In this document: positions 26,501 through 32,068 of the stretch, in pieces
Layout: each line of letters opens with the position of its first letter
Numbering within the stretch: the first letter of the stretch is position 1
The notes under the pieces: model-generated
The model's database searches: none
Told to the model about the DNA's origin: nothing
What the model saw: the letters and a program-made list of their open reading frames with translations, nothing else
Made by a program: the position numbers and the translations under genes
NCBI RefSeq assembly: GCF_020991365.1
Contig: NZ_JAJLRA010000038.1
Location: 1-42,408, forward strand
Source of the DNA: Streptacidiphilus sp. ASG 303
GTDB taxonomy: Bacteria > Actinomycetota > Actinomycetes > Streptomycetales > Streptomycetaceae
Direction: 5' to 3'
DNA length: 42,408 nucleotides

Positions 26501-28089
26501 CCGCCGACCCCCATGGCACCGCCACAGACAACATCAACGCCACCGCCCTCACCCTCACCCGCCGCCTCACCACCCCCTTCGGCGAGCCCCGCGGCACCAA
26601 CCCCACCGGATGGCCCGGCGACCACGGCTTCGTCAACGGCACCCAGGACACCACCACCGGCCTCACCAACCTCGGCGCCCGCGAATACAACCCCGCCCTC
26701 GGCCGCTTCCTCAACCCCGACCCTCTGCAGGCTTTCGATAACCCCCAGCAGTGGAACGGATACGCTTACGCCGGGAACAACCCCGTCAACAGCAGCGATC
26801 CTTCCGGACTGATGGGATGCATGTCCCCAGATGAATGCAACGGCGGCCCTCAAGTTGGCGTCAACAACCCTCGCCCCAAGAAGCCCGTAAAGAATCCGGG
26901 CAACAACAAGGGATCAAGCCATCCCGTCAGTGATCAACTCGACGACTGGATTGCCGATCACACACCACACACCACTGATGTCCGCCAGCTTCAGTTCTGG
27001 TTCGATCTTTGGATAGCCGGCCCTAGGCAGGGCAGCGGAGACTTCTGGAACGGCGCCGTAGTCGGGGACAAAGACGGGGTGCAGCAACTTTGCTTCGGGC
27101 GATCTGCATGTGCCGAAGCCGGGCGGTATCTCAGAGAAACTGGAGATGTCGTTGGAGCAAAGTACATTGCCGCCACCTACTGCCTGACCAGCGACTGCGG
27201 AAGCTCCAAGGGATCGTACGAAGCTCAGCAGCAACTCGCTGAGTTCTTTCCCATGGCACTCTCCATGGGGGCTGGCTCGCTGGCAAGGGGCGCGGTGGAG
27301 GAGCTCTCGGCCCGCTCTGGCCGTGGTCGCGGCGGACCATGCAGCTTCTCGCCCGACACGCTCGTGCTGCTGAAGAACGGGCACAGCAAACCCATTGCAA
27401 AGATCAAGGTGGGCGACAAGGTTGAGGCGGCAAGCCCTAGCAGCGGCCGCCACCGCGGCCCGCGCCCAGTCACCGCAACCCACATTCACCATGATTACGA
27501 CTTGGTCGATCTCCGCATACGCACAGCGGACGACAGCATCGCAATCCTGCACACAACGTCCAAGCACCCCTTCTGGGACGAGACCCTCCACACCTGGGTC
27601 CCGGCCGGCCATCTCAAGGCCGGTCACGCACTCGAGACTGCTACCGATCGGCATGTCACCGTCATCGCTGTAGCCCCCCGGCCCGGCAACCAAGACATGT
27701 ACAACCTCACTGTCGCCGACCTCCACACATACTATGTACTGGCTGGGTATACACCGATCCTGGTTCACAATTCCGATGCGGTTTGCGATCTGGGTGAGAG
27801 TTGGGCCCCAAAGAAGGCAGAGCAGGTTTGCGGGACTGGTGGATGCACTGAAGTTGCGAAGCAAATACAAGCCCGAATTGGCGGGACTGTGACCAGAATT
27901 ACCGATAAGTACGGCGCGCCGTGGCTGGGCAAGTTCCGTGGAGTTGATAGCCAGTGGCAGTATCACGACGTTCTCGTAAAGGACGGGCGGGTATTTGATG
28001 CGACTACGAATAGATATGGTGAAGCGATAGACGAATATCGAAGCCACTTTGAATATGGGGATGACCTCATGTTCACGCCGCAGGAGTGA
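20518..28089 (+). CDS. Giant secreted Rhs polymorphic toxin with ricin-B, HINT and papain-like tip
   Basis: 2523 residues from GTG 20518. A signal peptide (about 1-36, ending ALAETP) indicates secretion. The actinomycete Rhs N-domain (AVTLSYDSSSVDGRTSATSA) is followed by many YD repeats (YDGLGRLTAAW, YDALGRLVSESD, YNQLGKPVSTTDPDAG) that should build the hollow Rhs shell. Residues about 1807-1920 are an inserted ricin-B/CBM13 trefoil (CLDDPGASTTNGTIIQILAC; QQNW, EVW, QHW). The Rhs core motif (NLGAREYNPALGRFLNPDPL, ending YAGNNPVNSSDPSG) is at about 2060-2100. A pretoxin HINT domain begins at Cys2275 (CSFSPDTLVLLKNG), contains TSKHPFWD, and ends HN at 2417-2418, predicted to self-cleave before Ser2419. 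The 105-residue tip has CGTGGCTEVAKQIQARIGG (Cys2443), WQYHDVLVKDGRVFDATT (His2483, Asp2494), a papain-like triad pattern similar to Tox-PL toxins. The toxic activity is inferred. Confidence 0.88.
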   Translation: MVRLHRRRTGSGRLLAGALSSALIGSLIAAAPALAETPRPSDLWSPRPLPDQASVSGTDAPTTASPQVKWASLKAYHPSAVTWPAAGTVMVPLSGKTLAKPAASATTTTATPPSRTVKAGTLPVRVAAAGVLVDGHLPGKLAKTRSRIDAAAKAPAALRVSTVSRATAEKAGVRGLLVTVAPVDTAARTQASIEVDYSSIQDAFGGNWSSRLRLVQLPPCVLTTPAKPACRTQSPIPASANDLAHRHLVADLDLPASPTPTPPPAAQDVIASSNTLVLAATATPGGGEGTYAATSLAPSSQWSVGNTGAFTWSYPVTVPPGLGGEAPAVTLSYDSSSVDGRTSATSAQASWIGDGWDYSPGFIERSYRSCDDDGQKDDYDQCWAGTNATVSMGSHSGTLIPANADGTSWRLAHDDGSRIDLVSGAANGLQDGEYWRLSDPDGTRYYFGANHLPGGDGSDTATQSAWGVPVYGNDSGEPCHGATFDTSLCAKNMGWRWNLDFVVDPHGNTTAYTYAPETNYYAAGPTHDLKQYVRGGTLAKITYGQRTGDYATNTPAARVTFTTSQRCLSTTGTNAFNCETTAISTTNASHWPDVPYDQNCASTGACTNYAPSFWSAKRLTKIATEVYDAGTSAYRAVDTYTLTQSFPDPGDGTKPALWLNSIVHTGNDTGAGGSAVTLPPITFGGTEPKPNRVDGLEQPQNIPPLNRIRLGSLTTETGEQITVTYKDDASCSRTALPAEDADDQLCYPVKWTPPGYSDPILDWFYKYPVLEVDESDSYTHGAAPKYTTYDYSQGKPAWHHNDDPLTLKKNRTWDQFRGFSKIITRTGHVPDPVTQTEALYLQGMSGDLKADGSRPARTVKDAFGEDITDDPALAGAALQTTIYSGSGGTIQSQQVATPWLSAPTATLDLSGHKAPDGAADPLPDQTARLSGISSQRIRALLHDDTWRITQTDTTHDPDTGQITAVDDKGEVDSSGTPKAGSGTPEKCVLTKYAELTAESANADRYMIDRPYEILTLAGGCDTTPSSSTVLALTHTYYGSSTLGAIPASSTGDPTASQVVKQYDTSGNAVWTQATTTTYDLYGRVKSVTDPLNRTTTTTPSPLTDWLPTSLTTSNPKTWNTTSKVDPARALSLSTTDPNGRATSSTYDGLGRLTAAWGPLQPQASNTATPSARFSYTVPGNGPVTIKSETLRENKTYAVDYKIYDVMLRLRQEQATTPDASTGSRVITDTFYDTAGRTAKSSAGYYNGDSAPTGIVFDAVDGQVPNQTVTTYDGQGRPITVAQYSLGTKQWQANTAYRGTDAVDTTPPAGGYPATTLSDGRGQKSELWQWHGSTLPGTITDADSTAVDKTSYRYDALGRLVSESDTVGRHADGKKSNTWTTAYNQLGKPVSTTDPDAGASTSAYDDAGQLITTTNANGTTLWFGYDELGRKTEERQNSAAGNLLAAWEYDKALTAGSSTVQVLGQPSKSARYNGTSADLATAVPTSTSEVTSYSTGYKPLSTTTTLNSSNTTGKITYTVANYYTPVTERLDSTDYPAEGGLPAETVSYGYNDNGLPVTSGGANKYVAWTDYTHLGQTLRATMGVMPNQVVQTYNWESATGRLLDSFLDKENAAAAVEHTRYTYNAAGLITAASTIQDGATTAAGTDTQCYTYDYLGRLAHAWTDTGGITTAASPTINGMGGCTNPAAPTSATAASRIGGPAPYWQSFTYDATGNRLTKTVHDTKGNTVADATTTETYNPSGTAGSSPHAVQTTRTGSGPADTYAYDNNGQPTAITGSGGAATNLAWDTTGKPTTDTQATGAAGHLTGKASVCLDDPGASTTNGTIIQILACNSTTQQNWTVKNNTLKVLGKCAKATGTANNSQLQIADCDGSPAEVWQSRGDRSLYNPASGKCLSLPGGVTTDGTKPNLYTCSANAEQHWIPTGVHASSYTYDAEGNQLTRTTDGTTTVYLGADQYTVNAARTITGATRYYTLPGAPTAVRTATTGNTTTTLNYQAADPHGTATDNINATALTLTRRLTTPFGEPRGTNPTGWPGDHGFVNGTQDTTTGLTNLGAREYNPALGRFLNPDPLQAFDNPQQWNGYAYAGNNPVNSSDPSGLMGCMSPDECNGGPQVGVNNPRPKKPVKNPGNNKGSSHPVSDQLDDWIADHTPHTTDVRQLQFWFDLWIAGPRQGSGDFWNGAVVGDKDGVQQLCFGRSACAEAGRYLRETGDVVGAKYIAATYCLTSDCGSSKGSYEAQQQLAEFFPMALSMGAGSLARGAVEELSARSGRGRGGPCSFSPDTLVLLKNGHSKPIAKIKVGDKVEAASPSSGRHRGPRPVTATHIHHDYDLVDLRIRTADDSIAILHTTSKHPFWDETLHTWVPAGHLKAGHALETATDRHVTVIAVAPRPGNQDMYNLTVADLHTYYVLAGYTPILVHNSDAVCDLGESWAPKKAEQVCGTGGCTEVAKQIQARIGGTVTRITDKYGAPWLGKFRGVDSQWQYHDVLVKDGRVFDATTNRYGEAIDEYRSHFEYGDDLMFTPQE

Positions 28090-28094
28090 GCGCC

Positions 28095-28412
28095 ATGGAC
28101 CCGCGCGATCGTTTCGCTGACATGCTACGTCGCCCTGGCGCCTACGGGCTGAGGACGTTCGAGCAGGCGGCGGCGTTCATTACTGGATTTGACGCAGCCA
28201 CAGAATGGGAGATGCTCCGGGGTTTCCAGGAGTGGCTGGCGCGAGAGGTTGGAGAGGGTGAAAATCTTGCGTGGCCGGTACTGGCTTCCCGCCTACCGCA
28301 AGCAAGCCCTTCAGATTGCTTGCGCGGATGCGGATGCCAAGGGCTAACTGACGCAAGAATGGTAGCTCTAATTCACGCCCTAAGGAGATTTCTAAATATC
28401 CCGGCCAAATAG
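28095..28412 (+). CDS. Immunity protein candidate for the Rhs tip
   Basis: 105 residues. ATG 28095 is chosen because AGGAG (28082-28086) lies eight bases upstream; a GTG at 28086 overlapping the Rhs stop is the alternative. The protein is small, acidic and helical: DRFADMLRRPGAYGLRTFEQ, FITGFDAATEWEMLRGFQEW, then LTDARMVALIHALRRFLNIP. Its position directly after the toxin tip, the tight spacing, the shared lower GC content and the terminator behind it fit the standard toxin-immunity order of polymorphic toxin systems. I do not know a named Imm family for it. It would act in the cytoplasm by binding the 105-residue toxin. Confidence 0.7.
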   Translation: MDPRDRFADMLRRPGAYGLRTFEQAAAFITGFDAATEWEMLRGFQEWLAREVGEGENLAWPVLASRLPQASPSDCLRGCGCQGLTDARMVALIHALRRFLNIPAK

Positions 28413-28448
28413 ACTTCAGGTCTGATTTCTGTGCCGGAAATTTATGAA

Positions 28449-28486
28449 CTGATGCCCCGCCGGAAATGGATCCGGTGGGGCATCAG
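28449..28486 (+). terminator. Hairpin terminator after the immunity gene
   Basis: CTGATGCCCC (28449-28458) pairs with GGGGCATCAG (28477-28486), with further CCGG/CCGG pairing in the loop. It lies 37 nt after the immunity stop and closes the Rhs-immunity unit. Confidence 0.75.
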
Positions 28487-28570
28487 CCACGTTTGACGAC
28501 AGTATTTGACGGCCATGCCAGCGGATAAATTCTGTATGAGGTGGCGATTCTTTACAGTCGTCGGGGTAGG

Positions 28571-28790
28571 TCATCTCGCCTGTCGGGTGCGGAGAGCGAT
28601 GCTGAGGGTGTCGATGGCTTGGCGCCGGAGACGGAGTCGGTCGTGGCGTAGACGGAGGCGGTGGCGGTGGCGGTGGCGGTGGCGCCGATGTAAGCGTGGC
28701 TAAGGAGTTCCTTGATGACAACAAGTTCGAAGCCCTGCTCAAGCTCCGCACAGGTCTGCAGCACATGGACGTCGTGACCATGTACAGAAA
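28571..28790 (-). pseudogene. Tyrosine recombinase relic (C-terminus) with hexamer expansion
   Basis: On the minus strand CAELEQGFELVVIKELLSHA and YIGATATAT correspond to the integrase C-terminal block that usually reads ELVVIKELLGHAHIG-VTATVYAHVRLR. The tail then continues in another frame as RLRLRRQAIDTLSIALRTRQ to a stop at 28571. The second catalytic His (LLSHAYIG) and a VYA tyrosine are recognisable. Between them four tandem GGCGGT units (28657-28680, plus strand) have expanded the coding sequence, and a frameshift follows. Upstream catalytic boxes are missing. It is a degenerate remnant of an older integrated element. Confidence 0.6.
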
Positions 28791-29119
28791 GGTCCTCACG
28801 AGGATCTCCATGGTCCTGTGGCCCGGAGGCCCGCAGACCACATGATCGACTCAATGCGCGCTGGGCTGGGGCGCTTCGTGGCCGGGGTCAACATGGCGGT
28901 ACGCAACGTCGCCACTCGTGAGGCCGAGAAGATAGCGGCGCAAGATGCGCAGGAGAGGATGTACCGCTCGCCAAGAGGGGGTGCTCAGCGGCGGAGAGGC
29001 GAACCGGAGAAATGCGAGTGCCAGACGTTCCCTCTCCGTTAGTGCTGGGTCGCGATATGCTCACATATCGCGACCCAGAAACGGCCCCTGACCGGCCGTC
29101 CGACCGCCGAGGAGACCCC
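28791..29119. other. 329-bp gap, no convincing gene
   Basis: An open frame beginning at 28842 (MIDSMRAGLGRFVAGVNMAV) exists but lacks a ribosome binding site and any recognisable domain. The 3' end holds a palindrome-like ATATGCTCACATAT around 29055 and GAGGAG at about 29108-29114, the ribosome binding site of the next gene. Confidence 0.4.
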
Positions 29120-29491
29120 TTGCCCGTTCCCTCCGCCACCTTCTTCGTCGGCCTGCGCACCCGCCTCCGGACCGAGTTCCACGGCGCCACGGTGATGAGC
29201 GTCCTCCACCTGCGCAACGCCGTCCGTGCTGACCGCATGGGCCCGCACGTCGCCGCCGTCATCGCCGCCGCGCTGGCCGAGGCCGGCATCAGCCACCTGC
29301 CCCGCGCCATCCCCCAGCACCAGGACAGCGAGGTCCTGCTGTACCTCGACGACCCCCACCACAGCCTCGGGTTCCTCATCGCCCAGGTGCGCGACCTCAT
29401 GGACCCGCCCAAGGGCCCGCACAACAGCGTCGGCCAGGCCCGCTGGACCCTGGAGCGGCTGAACGCGGGCCTCGCGGGGGACGGGCGCTGA
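29120..29491 (+). CDS. Small protein coupled to an integrase
   Basis: 123 residues. TTG 29120 is chosen over an in-frame ATG at 29012 because GAGGAG lies a few bases upstream. The protein begins PVPSATFFVGLRTRLRTEFH and has VMSVLHLRNAVRADRMGPHV, AVIAAALAEAGISHLPRAIP and EVLLYLDDPHHSLGFLIAQV. I do not recognise the family. It is predicted soluble with alternating helices. Only four bases separate it from the integrase gene, so both are in one operon; it may be an integrase-associated accessory protein, but this is inference from position. Confidence 0.6.
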   Translation: MPVPSATFFVGLRTRLRTEFHGATVMSVLHLRNAVRADRMGPHVAAVIAAALAEAGISHLPRAIPQHQDSEVLLYLDDPHHSLGFLIAQVRDLMDPPKGPHNSVGQARWTLERLNAGLAGDGR

Positions 29492-29495
29492 GCCG

Positions 29496-30548
29496 ATGGA
29501 CGCCGACCTGGTACCCGTCACGGCGGCCGAGCTCCTGCCGGCGCGGCCGCCGCGCCCGGAGGAGTTCGACGAGGAGCTGCGCGCGCGCCTGGCCGTCCTC
29601 GACGACGCCTCGGACATGGAGGCCGCGGCCCGGCGGCCGAAGAACACCCAGCGCTCCTACGCCGGGGACTGGCGCTGCTGGGAGCGGTTCTGCGCGGGGA
29701 TGGGCATCCCGGTGACCGCGGCGACCCGCGGCACGCTGCGGGCGTTCGTGAAGTGGCGGTGGGAGGTGGAGGGCCGCGCCTACGCCACTGTCGACCGGAA
29801 CCTAGCGGGGATCGTCGTCACCCTGCGCGGCCCGCAGTACCGGGTGGTCGTGGACCCGGCCGCCACCCAGGCCGCCCGGGAGCTGCTAGGCGACTACCGG
29901 CGCGAGGCCGCCGAGCGCAAGGAGAAGCCGCGCGGCCGCGGGAAGGCCCCCGCGCTGCGGGTGGAGCCGCTGCGCCGGATCGTCGAGGCGTGCCCGGACA
30001 CCCCGCGCGGCCGGCAGGAGAAGGCCGCGGTCCTCGTCGCGTTCTCCATCGCGGCGCGCTCCCACGAGCTGGCCGGGCTGACCGTGCGCGCCATGGAGGA
30101 GGTCGAGGAGGGGCTGCGGGTGGACGTGCGGGTCTCCAAGACCCACCCGCGGGTGGTGCCGGTCCCGTACGGGCTGAACCCGGCCACCTGCCCGGTGCGC
30201 GCCTGGCAGGTATGGCGGGACACCGCCCGGGAGATGGGCCGCCTGCTGGACCCGGAGGAGCCGGCGTTCCGGCAGATCCACCGCTCCGGGTCGATCCTCG
30301 GCGCCCTGGCCGCGCCGAGCTGCGCCGCCATCATCACGCGCGCCGGCGCCCGGGCCGGGGTGCCGGTCCGGTTCACCGGCCACTCCGCGCGCTCCGGCCT
30401 GGTCACCACCGCGGCCCGCTCGGGGAAGGACCGCAAGGCCATCGCCGAGATCAGCGGCCACCGGCCGGGCTCGCCGGTCCTGGAGGGCTACATCCAGCTC
30501 GCCGGGGAGTTCTCCGACGACAACGCCCTATTCGGCCTGGGCCTGTGA
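29496..30548 (+). CDS. Tyrosine-type site-specific recombinase
   Basis: 350 residues with the full catalytic set. The N-terminal core-binding domain is in PKNTQRSYAGDWRCWERFCA and TRGTLRAFVKWRWEVEGRAY. Catalytic residues: Arg in FSIAARSHELAGLTV, Lys in VRVSKTHPRVVPV, H-x-x-R in TGHSARSGLVTTAA, His in AEISGHRPGSP and Tyr in LEGYIQLAGEF. It therefore looks active. No tRNA gene or clear attachment-site pair is visible nearby, so its target is unknown; it may mobilise the surrounding island or act as a resolvase-like enzyme. It is co-transcribed with the preceding 123-residue protein. Confidence 0.9.
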   Translation: MDADLVPVTAAELLPARPPRPEEFDEELRARLAVLDDASDMEAAARRPKNTQRSYAGDWRCWERFCAGMGIPVTAATRGTLRAFVKWRWEVEGRAYATVDRNLAGIVVTLRGPQYRVVVDPAATQAARELLGDYRREAAERKEKPRGRGKAPALRVEPLRRIVEACPDTPRGRQEKAAVLVAFSIAARSHELAGLTVRAMEEVEEGLRVDVRVSKTHPRVVPVPYGLNPATCPVRAWQVWRDTAREMGRLLDPEEPAFRQIHRSGSILGALAAPSCAAIITRAGARAGVPVRFTGHSARSGLVTTAARSGKDRKAIAEISGHRPGSPVLEGYIQLAGEFSDDNALFGLGL

Positions 30549-30616
30549 CCCGTGCGGGCACGCCGCTGGCGGGCGCACCCGCCGGGACCGGCACGCGAAA
30601 CCGGTAGAACTGCCGC

Positions 30617-31345
30617 GTGGGGACGGTGTATCCCTGGTCCGTGGAACTGATGGACAACGGGGCCAAGGCCCGGGGGCTGTGCCCGAACTGCAACCACCAC
30701 TCCGGCTTCGAGCTGGAGGACCGCCGGCAGGTGTGGCCCCTCCTGTGGAGCCCAGCCTCAAAGAATCCGCCGATCATGAGGCGGCGCTGGGTCGAGGAAG
30801 ATGTCTACACCTGCCTCCACTGCAAGCACACCTCGGTCTTCCTGGTGGGTAAGTCCCGCGTCCTCACTAAGAGACAGGGCGAGCCACCCACGGTCTTCGA
30901 GACGAGCCGTAGACGCGTCCACCCGGCTCCCCAGCCTCGGGAAATGGCTGAGACCGTCCCCGAAGAGGTCCGCGGTCTCTTCCTCGAGGGGAGTCGGTGC
31001 GAGCAGGCCGACGCCTACCGGGCCGCCGCTGCCATGTACCGCGGCGCCGTGGAGCGCATCTGCGACGACCGCGGAGCCTCGGGCCCGAAGCTCTTCGAGC
31101 GAATCAACGATCTGGCCAACTGCGGGGTGTCCGCCGACATTGTCGCCGACCTGCACGAGGCGCGGCTGCTGGGGAACTGGAGCGTGCACGACGGACTGGA
31201 GTTCTCCGCCGAGGAGGTCGCGGACGTCGCCGAGCTCATCACGGAGGCCGTGCACGTGCTGTACGTGCAGCCGGAGGAGCGGCGCCGGATGCGGGAGTCC
31301 CGCAAGGCGCGCCGCGAGGCCCACAAGGCGGCGGGCACCACGTAG
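30617..31345 (+). CDS. DUF4145 protein with N-terminal zinc ribbon
   Basis: 242 residues from GTG 30617 (ATG 30650 is an alternative). The N-terminal half has two CxxC pairs, LCPNCNHHSG and YTCLHCKHTS, a zinc ribbon. The C-terminal DUF4145 domain reads SRCEQADAYRAAAAMYRGAV, ERICDDRGASGPKLFERIND, EARLLGNWSVHDGLEFSAEE and ELITEAVHVLYV. DUF4145 domains occur alone and in restriction-modification and other defence proteins, where they may bind nucleic acid or partner proteins. Here it follows the integrase by 68 nt in the same direction, suggesting cargo of the same element. Function unknown. Confidence 0.75.
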   Translation: MGTVYPWSVELMDNGAKARGLCPNCNHHSGFELEDRRQVWPLLWSPASKNPPIMRRRWVEEDVYTCLHCKHTSVFLVGKSRVLTKRQGEPPTVFETSRRRVHPAPQPREMAETVPEEVRGLFLEGSRCEQADAYRAAAAMYRGAVERICDDRGASGPKLFERINDLANCGVSADIVADLHEARLLGNWSVHDGLEFSAEEVADVAELITEAVHVLYVQPEERRRMRESRKARREAHKAAGTT

Positions 31346-31356
31346 GGGCCGGCCGG

Positions 31357-31572
31357 TCACGCGTCGAAGAGCGGGTCCTGGTCGACGTGGTGGATGGGGA
31401 CGCGGGCGGCGCGGCGATCGCGGCACTCGGGGCCGAGGCGGAGCGTGCGGGACTCGGCGTCGTGCAGGGGGCGGTGGCAGGCGCGGCAGCGGACGGTCGC
31501 CTGGAGGGTGGTGCGGCGCTGCTCGGCGAGCTGGTGCTCGTCGAGCAGCGCCTCCTCGGGGTGGCGGGTCAT
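31357..31572 (-). CDS. DUF6011 zinc-ribbon small protein
   Basis: 71 residues. The ATG at 31572 overlaps the stop of the upstream DUF4326 remnant by ATGA. The core VRCRACHRPLHDAESRTLRL and GPECRDR contains the C-x2-C-x(n)-C pattern I recognise as DUF6011, a small zinc-binding family common on actinobacteriophages and plasmids. The gene converges on the DUF4145 gene with 11 nt between stops. Function unknown. Confidence 0.65.
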   Translation of the reverse strand: MTRHPEEALLDEHQLAEQRRTTLQATVRCRACHRPLHDAESRTLRLGPECRDRRAARVPIHHVDQDPLFDA

Positions 31573-31935
31573 GCGGCGAGGGGCTGCTCGCCGCGCCAGG
31601 CGCGGTGGTGGTTCACACGGTCGCGGACCCGCTGGATGCGGGCGGTGAGCTGGTCCTCGGGGGAGTTGGCCCACTCGATCAGGACGTCGGCGTGGCAGTG
31701 CTCGGCGGTGGCGGGGCAGTAGCAGACGAGGTCGAGGCCGCGGAGGGAGGGCAGGCCGGCGAGGATCCGCTCCCGGATGCGGTCACCCTTGTCGCTCTGC
31801 CACCAGTCGCGGTTGCCAGCGAGCCAGTCGTGGAAGGCGGCGACGGCCTGACGGACCTGGGCGATGTCGCCACGCCGGGTGTAGTTGAGGTTGTAGGCCG
31901 GGGCGCTGCGGGTGCCGCAGCACGCCTTCTACCGG
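31569..31935 (-). pseudogene. DUF4326 gene lacking its 5' end
   Basis: The minus-strand frame reads APAYNLNYTRRGDIAQVRQA, AFHDWLAGNRDWWQSDKGDR and ILAGLPSLRGLDLVCYCPAT, then AEHCHADVLIEWANSPEDQL to the stop at 31569-31571. The LxGxDLVCYC…CHADVL block is the DUF4326 signature. The usual N-terminal half with its GRPTRWGNPF-type motif is missing, and the frame cannot be followed beyond about 31935. It is translationally coupled to DUF6011, so both were once one operon, probably phage- or plasmid-derived. Confidence 0.65.
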
Positions 31936-32068
31936 GAGGCGTATGCGGTCGCCGCGACGGTCGAAACGTGCCCGATGCGGACGCGGACCTGCTTGTGGGG
32001 GTGATTGTGCCTCCTCGCCCCGCTGGGGAACTCGCCGCTCACAGGGCGGCAGTGCGAGGTGACAAGGG
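31936..32068. other. Unassigned gap left of the IS1380 element
   Basis: 133 nt between the broken DUF4326 gene and the IS1380 end. No gene or motif could be supported. The missing 5' end of the DUF4326 gene is not found here. Confidence 0.4.

Noticed and set aside
28657-28683. GGCGGT tandem repeat considered as a CRISPR or satellite array
   Set aside because: There are only four 6-bp units with no spacers; it is a simple in-gene expansion. No CRISPR-type repeat-spacer pattern was seen anywhere in the window.
28644-28844. Plus-strand frame with a poly-glycine run and EFLDDNKFEALLKLRTGLQH, looking like an orphan toxin tip
   Set aside because: It has no start codon. The opposite strand reads as a clear integrase C-terminal block, and the glycine run is the reverse of a GCCACC hexamer repeat.
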